Part shown: piece by piece, positions 10,901 to 23,184 of the stretch
How the letters are laid out: the number at the start of each line of letters is the position of its first letter
Numbering within the stretch: position 1 is the first letter of the stretch
Assembly (NCBI GenBank): GCA_008638375.1
Contig: VIRR01000523.1
Coordinates: 62,001 to 126,000, forward strand
Length of the DNA: 64,000 nucleotides
Reading direction: 5' to 3'
Origin: Nyssa sinensis
Taxonomy: Eukaryota > Streptophyta > Magnoliopsida > Cornales > Nyssaceae
Notes under the pieces: generated by a model
What the model saw: only the letters and a program-made list of their open reading frames with translations
Database searches by the model: none
Told to the model about the DNA's origin: nothing
Position numbers and translations under genes: made by a program

Positions 10901-11831
10901 GAGCCTCCTAGCCATTAGTTTTAGGGGATGGAGAAGGACACAATTTCTATAGCCACATAGTGTTAGTATAGTTTTAGAGTTCTTTTTATGAGAACTCTCC
11001 CTCTTCTGAGGCCGAAGCCTTGTCGAAGTGACAACTTCCCTTCATGAAGCAAGCCGAAGCAACGTTTTCTAAATCGAAGAACAAGTCAGAGATCGGCCCG
11101 ATTAAAGCCTTCGATCCAGATTTTCCCAGCTGAAGTACTGCCCACGACTGAATAAGGTACGCTCTCCAACCCTTAATAGTTTCTTTTTCTTTAGATCCAG
11201 TTGATCTCATATCTTTTATCACTCTTGATAAAAGAGGGTAAATCAGAGAACTACGTGACTCTAATTCCATTTTCTAAACGGATACGTAAGAAGCCTTCGA
11301 GGCTGAGTCAGATTTTCTTTCTGTCTTTTCTGTCTTGTTTTATCTCCTTACACTAGATCTTCTATTATTTATCTCTTCCAAACTCACATCTATCTTTTCA
11401 ATTTTTTCTCATGACAAAACATCATTGCAAGTGAATATTCAAGGCCATTCTACTTGGATTGGGCGGGGTGGGTGCCTAACACCTTCCCACTCCGTACCTT
11501 AGCCCTCGGATCCATGTTTTATTTGGTTTTTACTTTATTTCAGTGTCTTATTTTATTTGATCCATGTTAAGGGATCTTTAGAATGTAATTAGGAAACAAG
11601 GCGATGTAAATTTGGAGTTTTCCATTCATTTTTAGTTTTCTTTTGATTATGTTCTGTTATAACGGGTTTGTTGTTTCTTGCCCAAAAATAAGTTGGCGAC
11701 TCCTCAATCCTTCTATCTCCCATAAGAGGCGTTCCTTCCCACCTTAAGGGAAGGAGAAACCCGGGATCCCTCTAAATCCACAAAAAATGATGACATACTA
11801 TTTTTCCTTTTTTCTGGTGCTGGCGCCCACA

Positions 11832-12913
11832 AAACTAATTATTCAGTTTTTCTAAATCCATTCATCCATTTTAATCTAAGAAATTGTATAATACTAGTCC
11901 TCAATACATTTTCTCCTATGTTGTTTGTTAAATCGATCCGTAATAAGATAGAACATTTTGTAATGGCAAGAATTCTCCAGTAAGTTGGGAGCAATGGCTG
12001 TGTCACATCCCGTGTAACACCCTAAATTTTTAGTAAGTATTTTATAACATTTATTGGTCGGTATGCAAGTGTCTGAGAAAAAATAGTCTAGTGGGATGGT
12101 AGCATGGTACTACACCCACTTTGATTTGAGTATCTTGTGGATCCCACAGTGATACTCAAATCACAATATGGGTAGCTACTATCCCACTGGACTTTTTTTT
12201 TTTTTGGTGTTGGAGGGTTTTTTGGAACATGTGAACATTGAAATTGAACACATGGCATATTAATGAAGAATTTATGTAATTTAGAAGGGATGTTATCTTT
12301 CGGTCTACCAAGTAACCTCTCTAATACTTTATTGCTTAAATAAAATCCAGGGGCATGCAATTAGCTTGTTTAAGATGCAAATATATAATAGCCAATTTTT
12401 ATAAATCAAATTTGACCAAATAAATATTTTATTTATCTATATATTATAAGAAAAAGACGACTATGTAAGTATAAGAAAAATTTGCAAGTCTTTAGTCTCC
12501 GAGGAATAAGGTTAGACCATGAGTCAATGAGGTATCAACCTCATCTCCTACATGGGCACAAACATGTGAGGTAAGGCCCAAAAATAAACCAAATCAATGA
12601 GGACCTTACAAGAGATACTCTCTATAACTTGCTGGCCAAGCATGGAGGTGAAGTAGCATGTTGAGGTTTGTTACTTGGTCGGTAGGAGATTGATACTATA
12701 GCGCTCACATACATCCTATATATACTTAATACAACACACACACCATCAAGAAGTGAGAAACCTGAAGAGAATGAGAGAGAGTGATAGAGAAAATGAGAGA
12801 GAGATAGAGACAGTAGTATAAAGGGAAACTATTAGGAGAGATAAAGAGAGAAACGTAGAAAGAAAAGGAAAATTCTCACATGCATCTCTATATTTACGTA
12901 ATTTTACTGACAC
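11832..12913. other. Degenerate repeat DNA between the Tat LTR and the Sirevirus
   Basis: No gene seen. TGTAACACCCTAAATTTTTAG at about 12013 looks like the start of a chromovirus-type LTR. It is followed by TATATATA (about 12718) and a GA-rich stretch (12770-12860), as in the long LTRs elsewhere in the window. No matching end is visible, so this may be a truncated LTR into which the Sirevirus inserted. Confidence 0.35.
12086..12192. repeat. 107-bp foldback (MITE-like)
   Basis: The left arm begins GTCTAGTGGGATGGTAGC and ends GATTTGAGTATC (12134). The right arm begins GATACTCAAATC (12151) and ends ATCCCACTGGAC. The arms are imperfect inverted copies about 45 bp long around a 16-bp loop. No clear TSD was found. 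Confidence 0.65.
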
Positions 12914-13320
12914 TGTTAGGACTATTTTTCACAAGTATTGGCTAATCTGGGAGACAAAACCATCATTGAGTTATAATGTTTACTAAGTTAGTGAATGTAG
13001 AGTCCTTAAGCCTTGTGATCATTAAAGAAAGTGTCTGGTTCTAGTTAAAGACTATCTTATTTCCACATGACTCTCACATACTCATATGGCACAACATTGC
13101 TAAGCATTTGGTAAATTTGGATCAGATCTATCTCACACACACACACACTTTCATGCATTAAGTTTAAATTACTATTTTTATATGTGAAAGTGTATAGTGT
13201 AATGGTTTTATGAATAATAATAGCTCACTTAACTAAGCATAGTACTGAAAGATTGTTTAAGTGAGTTATTGTATGTCATTAACCTAAAATTGGAATTCTT
13301 AGGGTTTTCACAATATTTGT

Positions 13321-13585
13321 TCTAATGAATCATGGGTTCGTTTGCACAAATCTTGAATTCGTTCGCACGAATATTGTAGCAAGCTTGTCGTATATATTAA
13401 CGAAATATTCGTTTGATCTTTCAATCGAACGAATTTCGTAGAAACTCATTTATGGGACATTCGTTCGAACGAATGATCCAACGAATATTCCAGTATCTTT
13501 CATATCACATTCGGTCGATAATTCGTTTGAATGAATTAAGGTTCATACGAATGAGCACCCAATTCGTGAGAACGAATGTCGTGCA
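13321..13585. repeat. TTCGTTCGAACGAA palindrome array in the 5' LTR
   Basis: Several forms of ATTCGTTCGAACGAAT occur in 265 bp. One is a perfect 18-bp palindrome, CATTCGTTCGAACGAATG, at 13458-13475. Weaker forms include GAATTCGTTCGCACGAAT, TTCAATCGAACGAATTT and AATTCGTTTGAATGAATT. Confidence 0.8.
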
Positions 13586-13639
13586 GATCAGTTTTCTAAT
13601 TGGATTTAAACTATGTGATTTCCTTTCTAAAACCTATCC

Positions 13640-13647
13640 TATATAAG
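13640..13647 (+). promoter_or_regulatory. TATA box of the Sirevirus 5' LTR
   Basis: TATATAAG inside CCTATCCTATATAAGGATTTG. The same sequence is kept in the 3' LTR at 26872, although the LTRs have diverged. Confidence 0.65.
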
Positions 13648-14300
13648 GATTTGATTCCTAGTTCGTGAGGGGACTTTTTGGTTGTTATCAAAAAGAATTT
13701 CTAAACTTTCCAAAAGTAATTTTCTTCACACGCATATTGAAAACATAGATCAAATCCTTGAAGAAAGAACCTGAATTCCATCTTCTACACTATTCGTTGA
13801 GTACAAGCATGTGGATTTTAAGTTTGTGCAGTCGACAAAGTTCGAGGTTGCGTGGAGTTGGCAATTGTGCTTGGATTGTCGTTCGTGGAGTTTGAAGTGA
13901 CAAATACATTTGACGAGTACTTAAGCATTCGAGTTTTAGAAGATTTAGATTATCAAGTATGCTTGAGGGACTAAGACTGAGTTGTAAAGAGTCTATAATC
14001 ATCGAAGCTTTTCTAGTGGATTCACATATGGGTTAGCACCCCAGGGTTTTCCAAAACAGATTCAGTTGATCTATGACAGCTTTCTCGTTAACAAATTCGG
14101 TGCACTGTCTCTATCTTTTTACTATTGATTTATTTATTATTGCTATAATTTATTGTTGCATGTCATAGAATTTGTTTACACCTATAGAAAGTGAATTTGA
14201 ACATAGTTAAACAAATAAATTTTTATTTGCTAGTAAGACCTATTCACCCCTCTTCTAGGTCTAATTCTTGACATCTAGACATAGATTGGACCTTTCAAAG

Positions 14301-14312
14301 TGGTATTAGAGC
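14301..14312 (+). other. Primer-binding site (initiator-Met tRNA)
   Basis: TGGTATTAGAGC lies 3 bp after the LTR end. It differs from the usual TGGTATCAGAGC at one base (C to T). Confidence 0.85.
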
Positions 14313-15978
14313 TTAATCTTTGGTATTAGATTGATCTTATATTTGTTTAGATGGATAATCGTGAAGGAGATTCTATATCTCATCCTCTATTATTTGATGG
14401 TGCTAATTATGCATATTGAAAAGCTAAGATGAAGGCATTCCTTAGATCTATTGATGAACATGTCTGGTTGCCTATTGTTAGTGGTTGGACCCATCCCACC
14501 ATTGTTGATACTGCTGAAAAACTAACTAAACTCAAACCATAAATTGAATGGAATGAACTAGAACTTAGAATGAGTGGTTACAATACTAAAGTGTTCAATG
14601 CAATTTTCAATGCTGTTAGTGCTAATGAGTTTAGGCGTATTATGACATGTGAGATATCTAAGGATGCTTGGGGAATCCTACAGATTACCAATGAAGGTAC
14701 TACTGCTGTCAAGAGGCCCAAACCTCAAATGTTAACCTTTAAGTTTGAATCACTTAGAATGGATGAGTCTAAATCATTTGATGATTTTTATGCAAAACTA
14801 AGTGATGTTTTCAATTCTTCTTTTAATCTTGGAGAAATAATTGAGGAGTACAAAATTGTGTGCAAGTTATTGAGATCAATACATGAGTGATTTCAACCAA
14901 AAGTCACTACCATAAAAGAAAGCAAAGATGTTGACTCCATGAGAGTTGATGAGTTGGTAGGTTCACTCTAGACTTATAAGTTGAATTGTAAAAACAATAG
15001 GAGACCAAAAAGCATAGCCTTGAAATCAATTCAAGAAAAATCTGAAGAGGAACAAGACATTGAATCTTCACCTCTTAATGATGATGATCTAGCCCTATTT
15101 GTCAAAAGATTCAATAGATTCCTTAAAGGTAGGAAAAATATTTCATCCAATCAAAGAAGCTCTTCTAGAAAGCCAAATTCAATCGCAAACAACTCAAGAG
15201 GCAAATCAACCTCTAGTAGTGATAGGAGTAAAAACCTCAAATCAATCATCTGGTTTATCTCCCATAGAATGCTATGATTGCCATAAGTATGGTCACATCG
15301 CTGCAAATTGTCCCAACAAAAAAAAAAAAAAAGGAATAGTAATTCTAGGGTGATGGCCTCAACCTTGACCGATGATGATAATGAAAAGGATGAGGAGAGT
15401 GAAGGTAATGATGAAGTAAAAAAAGAACAATAGTTTTTGGCCTTCATTGTCACCACCAATATTCCTGAGATTTTTCTAACCCATAATGGTAGTGAAAAAG
15501 ATTTTGATGGTGAAGATTCCTCAAAGAGTGAAAGTGACTGTGAATTCGATTATAATATACATGGAGCTTATGATCAGTTGTATGAAGAATCACTTAAACT
15601 CAAGAAAGTTAATCTCAACTTGCTGCCAAATTAAAACTGGCTGAAAATGAGAAGAGTGCTAATATTGAAGGTGAACTTCTTATTAGCCAGCTCAAGGCTG
15701 ATCAAGCTACTCTTCTTGAGAGGTTGAATGAAGTTGAGATTGAGAGAACTTCTTTAGGTATGAAGATTGATAACTTGAAGAAAGAGCTTGTCTCTAACAA
15801 GTCTGAAAAGATTGATCTCCAAGGTCGAATTCATAATCTTGAAGTTGAACTTGAAAAGGCTAAGGAAGTTAAGGTTACTCTTAAAGAAAGGTCTAATAAA
15901 TTAGGAAAAATGTTGAACACTGTCAGCTTCAAAAGTAATAAAGTTGATCTGGGGTATGATATTATTCATGATTATAAA

Positions 15979-18900
15979 TGTCACACCCTTGACCAGCAGG
16001 ACCGGACTAAGGGGTCAATAGACCCTGATATGGTGGGTAATAGGACTAACCATCCTAGTTAAGTGCATGAAATACAAGCCATTTTTTAAATGAATTGACT
16101 TCCTTTAATTGGTTTCAGTTCGGTTCCCTGATTAGACTTGTTCAAGTCCCATAACAGGATTAAATGAAATTGATTACTATCACAATGTAACTACATCGAA
16201 TGTCCATCAACCGTACTAAACAAAGTATGTCCAAAGCCGACTCTACAATTATTATATATATGACATATACATAAATAGTCTAGAGGATACAGGCACCCTC
16301 GATAAATAAATGAATAAATATAAGAAAGTAACTAAGTAATACAATGACTTTAGTTCATCTCTAGCTTCTTCCCATCAGTCATCCATCAAGTCAATACCTG
16401 TCATTCCCATGAATAGCAGGGGTGAGCCATAATGCTCAGTAGGGTTTTCCAAAATACACAAGAAAGCAACATGCCAAAAACTAATGCAAGTCCGAAGAGG
16501 ACATACCCTATAGTCCAGTATGCATCACAAGCACACCACATCATCATATCCCAAGCACAGGCATAAGCATAAGTATCAAAAGGGCATCACACCACTACAT
16601 GTGTTTTGACAATAATAGTCAAGTAGTCAGCATATGAAGGGTCGGACAAATTACACAAACATAAACATATAATTTCCATTTCTTGTTTTAATGCCACAAG
16701 AACAATGTATATAAACATATAACCAATCATAAGACGTAAGTACAAGCTTACCAACCCCATAAAGCACCTTCATTTACTGTTCAAAGCCACAAGAACAATG
16801 TATACATTCACAGCTAAGAAACCATCCACAAGTGTCAAAGTATCACAAACTGGCAGTATACAATCCATCAATAATCATAAGGAAATGTCACATGAGTATC
16901 AAGGAAAATAATCTCAAATAATTCAATCCATAAAAAAATGGGTAAGGCCTCATTCAACTATTTCCATTCTCTCAATAATCTCAATCCTATGAGTATCTAC
17001 CTAATTTGGCTCCTAGTATGCCTTTGTGCTTCATGGGATACTAACCCGATGGAAACAAACGACCACCCGCACAGGTTTATGACTCGCAAGCCGATGGGAG
17101 ACACCATCCCTATCATAAATAGAACCCCGAGTAAAGCACAATCTCACCATGCTCAAGAGCACACAAAAGACGTGACTAATTCTCATCCCAAGTCTTTTTC
17201 TCATAAATTTTCTTTTCCATAATTCCAATATCTCAATCCATACCACAAACGGTGCTCATTAATATCAGTATCCTCTCAAATCTCACACCACTCAGGTATG
17301 TTCAACAAGGAGTATATCAATATCATCAACATTCACAACAACACTAACAACAATAAAAGAGGATATATGATTTAAAAAATTAATACATGAGTAACAATGA
17401 TCATATATCCATGATAGAAGTAGAAATGACATACAACATCAATCATAGTGATAACATTTATCCAGTAATATCATACAATGTCCAACATTATGACATTCAA
17501 CATAATAATCACATCATACTGATAAATTAGTCACAAGGTAATCAACGGTGATGACTTTCTTGCATTTTATTAACCCTTATATATATTTGTTTCATGCCCA
17601 AAGGTATTTTGGTAATTTCATATATTCATGCGGGAATACCCCGAGTCCTTATTTCATTATTCTGATATCATATTTGAGTTTTCGACATCCAAAAATATTG
17701 GAAACGCCTCTTCCGGATCTTATGTTGACTTTCAATTGCTTAATATAAGTCTAGGGGTATAATCATCATTTTCTCACTCTATGTGGGACCATCACCGAGT
17801 CTCATTTTGTTCAATCTAATAATATATTTTAATCCTGGGCATCCAACAACTTTGGAATAGCCCCTTTTGAATTTTAATTAGCCCTTAAGTTGCTTAAACT
17901 ATCATTAGGGGTATTTTTATAATTTTTTATATTCATGTGGGAGCACCCCGGCTCCCTAAATGTCCAAACTGACTCCGCTATTGAGTCTGAAATGCTCGAA
18001 AACCTTAGGAATGACCCCTTTTTCATTTTAATTGCATTTAATTTTCAATAAATTAAGAGAGAGGCATTTTTATAATTTTAATCTCCAAGCACTGGTTCAA
18101 TAGTGAACCAGTTCTATCCCAAATAGGTTCAAGTCTGAATCAGGGCCAAAATAAACTAGTCAGTCCAATCCGTATAACCAAATAGCATAGATTCACGCCA
18201 ACTATAAGATCCAGTCCATGGCCCAGACCCGTGACCGGGTCCGCGACCCTGTTAACTGACCCGGGTCAACATTGACCTATTGACCCGCCAGAACAGTACC
18301 CCTTCTCTAGTGCCGATATACCGAAGCTCTATTTTTTGATTTGTTTTCCCAGTTTATCTTCGCCATTTTTTTATCTTTTTTCATCCCAAACACTCTCTAG
18401 CTTAAATTCAAGGTGTTTATCACAAGATTTGATAGCCAAAACATAGGATTCTGATAAATCCCAATTTTTTGGTGACCCTTCCGTTCTCTCAATTTTTCCT
18501 AGTTTCGTCCACTATTTCCCACCATATTTCATCCCCTTGGTTTCCCCATTATCCTCCAACCTTCAAAAGAGTATTTGAAACTTTATAGCACCAAAATTCA
18601 AGAGAACCTAGATCGGGTTATCTCTCATCCTCTCTAAACGTGTTCCCATACACACATGCACATATATATACATAGCCACACTCCCAAGCATGCATTCACC
18701 AACAAAAAATCAGAGAAAAGCTAAGAAAAATCCTTACCTGTCCTTCATGACCCACGGCTAGAGAGAGAATCTAGAGAGAGAGAGCTTGTACCAAGCTCCC
18801 ATGGCTGCCAAACCCTTCGAGTCCAGCCTTTTACCTTTCTTCTCTTTTTTTTTTCTTTTTCCTTTTTTCCTCTTCTTCTTCATTTTCTTTTCTTCTTTAT

Positions 18901-19116
18901 CTTCTCTTTTCTTCTTGGTTTCGGCTTCATAGTATGTTATACACACATAAACACACACTGATACACATACACACATTCACTGGTTTTTGTCTCTCTCTCA
19001 ATACATAGCACACACACACACACCCCATTCTCTTTTTCACAGTATACTCAAACACACACACAAAGACCCTCAAATAGTCGGCCATGGAGGGGGGAAGTGT
19101 GAGAGAAGGAGAGAAG

Positions 19117-19159
<43 letters not shown>

Positions 19160-19742
19160 TGTGTGAGGGAGAGGGGAAGAAATCCAAAAAAGAGGGAAGG
19201 GAGGAGAGAGAAAAAAGTGATGGAAGTGATGTGTCCCATCACTCCATCCATGTCTCCCTACCATGCACCCTTACACACACTAGCACTTTTCCTTCCACCA
19301 CTTTCCTATTGACACATGTCTCTTTATAAAATATCTTGTTAGCTTCTCATGGAAGCCTTGCATAATTCCCAAAGTGCCACGTGCCCAATTAGCCAACTGT
19401 GCGCGCACACTAGCCAAAGTAAAATTGTCCCGGAATGGCACCAAACTTGGTACACTAGTTAATTTGGACATTTTGATTCCAAATATGCAGTCCATTTCTC
19501 CAAATTACTTCGTTTGGACTTTTATATTTATCTGGATCATGTAGATGACTGTGTAGTCCTGTGACTCCATCAGTCCCGAATAAATTATTTAAAATTCCTT
19601 TTTAGCCTTATTATGTCATATTGATGACTTATCAACTCATTTTATAATTTATCTTACTCATCTTTGATTTATCTCCAGTCTGTCCTTAGTTTATGCTCGC
19701 AATTTACCGAATTGCCCTTTGATGATTTTTTGGGTCCTTACA
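15979..19742 (-). mobile_element. Solo LTR A, chromovirus type, in Sirevirus gag
   Basis: On the + strand it reads TGTCACACCCTTGACC to GGGTCCTTACA, with perfect TSD ATAAA (15974-15978, 19743-19747). Removing it joins the gag frame. Read on the minus strand it starts TGTAAGGACCC and ends GGGTGTGACA, like the Tekay LTRs. It has 3764 bp, no coding domains, a GA microsatellite (19118-19155) and repeated forms of GGGTATTTTGGTAATTT (17600, 17910, 18060). The internal region was presumably lost by LTR-LTR recombination. Confidence 0.88.
19118..19155. repeat. (GA)n microsatellite
   Basis: About 18 GA units inside solo LTR A. They lie in a purine-rich stretch that would form a GA-rich or CT-rich leader if the LTR were transcribed. 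Confidence 0.9.
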
Positions 19743-20110
19743 ATAAAAAACCTACTGTGTCCAACAAATCTCAAAAGGCACCTCTAATGCCAGTTAAGTT
19801 TGTGTCTCCTGCTCAAAAGCCTCAGGTTGTATCTCAACCAAATGCATGGTATTGTAGTTATTGAAAGAAAGAAGGACATAGAAAACAATATTGTAAAGAG
19901 GCTAGGAGAGACAAAAATCACCAAATCTCTAGTATGCTAAAATCATTGTTGTCAATCATGAAGCAACAATTGAATAACTTAGTTCAGAAATCTCAGAGTT
20001 TAGCTCAAAGAGTCCATTATATGACTAATTATTCTAGATTATCATACAACTGTAAAAATTGGAATAATGATAACAAGAGTCATCTTAGAATTCAGGCAAG
20101 TTTGGGTGAT

Positions 20111-23100
20111 AAAAGATAAGTTGAATTGTCTTGTTATTTACACTACTTGAGTGCTCAAAATATCACTCAATGGTACTTTGATAATGGGTGTTCAAGGCAC
20201 ATGATTGGAGACAGGTCCCTATTTTCTCAATTAAAGAAGTACAGTGGTGGGGCTGTCATTTTTGGTAATGGTAGTAAATCTAGTGTGTTAAAAAAGGGTT
20301 CAGTTCATCTTGAAGGTCTTTCTAAACTAGAAAATGTTCTTTATGTTGATGGTCTAAAAGCCAATTTAATCAGCATAAGTCAGCTATGTGATGACCGTCT
20401 TGCAGTCTACTTCTCTAAAAAGGAGTGTAGAGTTTTTTTGACACAAAAGGAGGTGTGTATTGCAAGGGATGAAGACAATTGATAATTGCTATGGAATAAT
20501 TCCAAATCCCACTGTCATATGTAATAGTGCTAAGGTTGAAAGCTACAACTTGTGACATGAGAAACTAGGTCATTTGAACTCTAAAGATATGAAGATTTTG
20601 TCAAATAAAGACCTAGTCTATGGATTACCAAAACTAGGTCAGACTTCTACAAGTGTATGTGGAACGTGTCAAAAAGCTAAGCAAACTAAAGTATCACATA
20701 AAAATTCTTCCTCATTATCAACCTTGAGGCCATTGGAACTAATCCATATGAACTTGAGGGGTCCTACTAGAATTGAGAGTCTTGGTGGTAAGAGATACAT
20801 CCGAGTTATAGTTGATGACTTTTCTCAATATTCTTTTGTAGATTTTCTTAGAGAAAAGTCTGATGTGTTTAATGTTGTCATTAGGATTACTTAGAGAAAC
20901 CAAAATGAGAAAGGTTACACAATTGTGAGGGTAAGAAGCGATCATGGTATTGAATTTAAAAAATATCCTGTCACTGATTATTGTGATAACCTAAGCATAA
21001 AACATGACTTTTTAGCTCCTAAGACACCTCAACAGAATGGGGTGGTTGAGAGAAAAAATAGAGTCATTCGAGAAATGGCAAGAGCCATGCTCTTTGATAA
21101 GACTGTTCCTAGAAAGTTTTGGGTTGAAGTTGTCAATATGGCTTGTCACACGATAAATAGGGTTTATCTTAGACCAAGTTCAAGTCAGACTCCATACGAG
21201 TTGTAGACCGGTAAGAAACCTAGCCTTAAGTATTTTAAAGTCTTTGGTAGTCATTGTTATATTTTGAGAGATAGAGAAAACTTAAGAAAATTTGATTAAA
21301 GAAGTGATGATGGTATCTTCTTAGGTTATTCTACCAACAGTAGAGCTTATATAGTTTATAATCTTAGAAATTTCACTATTATAGAGTCGATCAATGTTGT
21401 AATTGATGACTTTGACTTTGAAAAAGTAGATACCTCAGGAAATATGGATGACCCGATTATTCTTGATGAGCCCATTTTAAATAATGAGGATAAAGGGTTA
21501 AAGGTGGAGATGATACTACATCCTCTAGAGAGAAAAATGTTCCAACTTGGGTTGAAAAAGCTCATGATTCCTCCAACATAATAGGAAATCCTAAGAGTGG
21601 GATCAAAACAAGAGCTCAAATTGAGAGTGAATTGAGTTTTCATTGCTTCGCTACTCAGATAGAACCCAAGAATGTGAAAGAAGCTCTTTTCCACGATGAT
21701 TGGATCCTTGCTATGCAAGAAAAGTTACTTCAATTCAAAAAACTTGATGCTTGGGAATTGATCTCAAGACTTAGAGATAGTAATGTCATTGGCCCCAAGT
21801 GGATTTTTAAGAATAAATTAGATGAATATGGTGTCATTGTTAGAAACAAGGCTAGGTTAGTTGCTCAAGGTTATACCCAGGTTAAGGGGATAGACTTTGA
21901 TGAGACTTTTGCGCTTGTTGCTAGACAAAAAAGTGTGAGATTACTTCTAGCCATGGCATGCCATTTGAAATTCAAGCTTTATCAAATGGATGTTAAAAGT
22001 GCCTTTTTACATGACATTCTTAAGGAGAAAGTCTATGTGGAACAATCCAAGAGATTTGAGGATCCACAATATCCTACTCATGTTTATTGTCTTAAGAAAG
22101 CCTTATATGATTTAAAGCAAGCTCCTAAAGCTTGGTATGAGAGGCTATCTTCATATCTCCTTGAGAAAGGTTTCTCAAAAGAGGGAGCCGATAAGACTAT
22201 GTTTGTGAGGATGGATGGAAAGAACTTTATGATAGCATAAGTCTATGTTAATGACATAGTTTTTGGTTCCACGAGCACTAAACATACTCATGAGTTTGTT
22301 GAAGAGATAAAAGTGTATTTTTAAATGAGTATGGTTGGTGTGTTGAACTTTTCTTAGGACTCTAAGTTAAACAGATGAGGGATGAAATTTTTATTTTTCA
22401 ATCAAAATATGCCAAGGCGTTAGTAAACAAATTTGGTTTAAAAATGCTAAGCATGCAAGAACTCCTATGAGTACTAGTACAAAGCTTAGTAGTGACACAA
22501 TAGGCAAAGATGTAGATCTCATATTGTATATGAGTATTAGGTAGTTTACTTCATCTCACTTCTAGTAGACCTGATATTGCCTTTAATGTTGGGGTTTGTG
22601 CACGGTTTCAATCTAAACCTAAAGAGTCTCATTTGATTGCCTTAAGAAAGGTTGTTAGATATATTAATGCAACTTTAGAGTATGGCATTTGGTATTCCAT
22701 TGATACTAATGCTACTTTAGCTGCATATTCTGATGCAGATTGGGCTGGAAATGTTGATGATTGAAAAAGTAGTTTTGGTGGTTGTTTCTACTTGGGAAAT
22801 TCTCTAGTATCTTGGCATCGTAAAAAACAGAATTCAATTAATCTCTCCATAGCTGAGGTAGAGTATATTGCTATAGGCAGTTGTTGTGCTCAACTTTTGT
22901 GGATGAAGTAAATGTTAAAGGATTATGGGATAATTATTGATACTATGATAGTATATTGTGATAACTCGAGTGTAATTAATATCTCCAAAAATCATGTTCG
23001 ACATTCTAGGGCTAAGCATATAGATATTAGACATCACTTCATAAGAGTACTTATTGAAGATAACGTCATATCTTTAAATTATGTCTCATTTGACTTTCAA

Positions 23101-23184
23101 CTTGCAGATATTTTCACAACACCTCTAGATAGTCTTTGATTTGAGAACCTTAGGAAATCTATTGGTATTTGTCCTATCAATTGA
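20111..23184 (+). pseudogene. Sirevirus pol remnant: protease, integrase, RT, RNase H
   Basis: Protease: WYFDNGCSRHM with DNG at 20180-20188 where DSG is usual, and VLYVDGLKANLISISQLCD. Integrase: HEKLGHLNSKDM and CGTCQKAKQ (zinc region); HMNLRGPTR at 20745, where the first catalytic D is now N (20751-20753); RSDHGIEF and PQQNGVVERKNR keep the other D and E. RT: AWELISRLRDSNVIGPKWIF, YQMDVKSAFLHD, LYDLKQAPKAWYERL. Its YVDD box reads YVND at 22244-22255. RNase H: YSDADWAGNVDD, AEVEYIAIGS, SRAKHIDIRHHFIR. The end is ICPIN and a stop at 23184. Stops and a shifted stretch near 22320-22560 confirm decay. It resembles SIRE/Maximus-type pol throughout. Confidence 0.92.

Larger units (their letters stand above)
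1..11831 (+). mobile_element. Tat-lineage Ty3/gypsy retrotransposon, 3' part
   Basis: The window opens inside reverse transcriptase. The order is RT, RNase H, a second archaeal-type RNase H, integrase, a 6.4 kb 3' region with antisense ORFs, a polypurine-like tract and an LTR starting TGCAGACACC. An extra RNase H after the RT-linked one, and antisense ORFs between pol and the 3' LTR, are known marks of the Tat lineage (Ogre/Retand/Grande type). The 5' LTR and gag lie left of the window, so no TSD can be checked. Stops and frameshifts throughout pol show it is dead. The right end at 11831 is set by where homology with the inverted copy at 54531 stops (both end GCCCACA). Confidence 0.85.
9472..11831 (+). 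repeat. 3' LTR of the Tat element
   Basis: It starts TGCAGACACCTCATTTTGTG after the purine tract and ends CTGGTGCTGGCGCCCACA. An inverted copy of most of it begins at 54531, and homology between the two stops at this same end. Order inside: hairpin tandem repeats (9541-10273), a run of GGGCATTTTGGTAATTTT-like motifs (10284-10535), a TATA box (10893), and a region with TTGGCGACTC near 11693. The length of 2.36 kb fits the long LTRs of this lineage. The exact 3' end is uncertain because TTGGCGACTC and TGGCGCCCAC both resemble primer-site sequences. Confidence 0.7.
12914..14297 (+). repeat. 5' LTR of the Sirevirus-like element
   Basis: 1384 bp, TGTTAGGACT to GGACCTTTCA. It contains a field of TTCGTTCGAACGAA-type palindromes (13321-13585) and a TATA box (13640). 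Its partner is at 26180-31783. Confidence 0.92.
14351..20110 (+). pseudogene. Sirevirus gag, split by a solo LTR
   Basis: The ATG at 14351 opens MDNREGDSISHPLLFDGANY. A gag domain follows (FRRIMTCEISKDAWGILQI, LRMDESKSFDDFYAKLSDV). A zinc knuckle CYDCHKYGHIAANC (C-x2-C-x4-H-x4-C) lies at 15270-15311. A long coiled coil (about 15650-15960) ends SNKLGKMLNTVSFKSN. The frame is then interrupted by the solo LTR 15979-19742 and resumes at 19748 with PYNKKPTVSNKSQK. A second knuckle at 19853-19894 has its second Cys changed to TGA. Two knuckles split by a coiled coil are typical of Sirevirus gag. In-frame stops at about 14419, 14540 and 14888 are mostly single transitions. Coat-protein function is lost. 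Confidence 0.85.

Noticed and set aside
11691..11702. TTGGCGACTCC as the primer-binding site and LTR end of the Tat element
   Set aside because: It resembles a Tat primer site, but both LTR copies stay homologous for a further 130 bp to GCCCACA, so I place the LTR end at 11831. Kept as the main alternative.
18758..19329. Overlapping short ORFs rich in Ser/Leu, Lys/Glu and Val/Cys
   Set aside because: They are readings of CT/GA and AC/GT microsatellites in solo LTR A on both strands.
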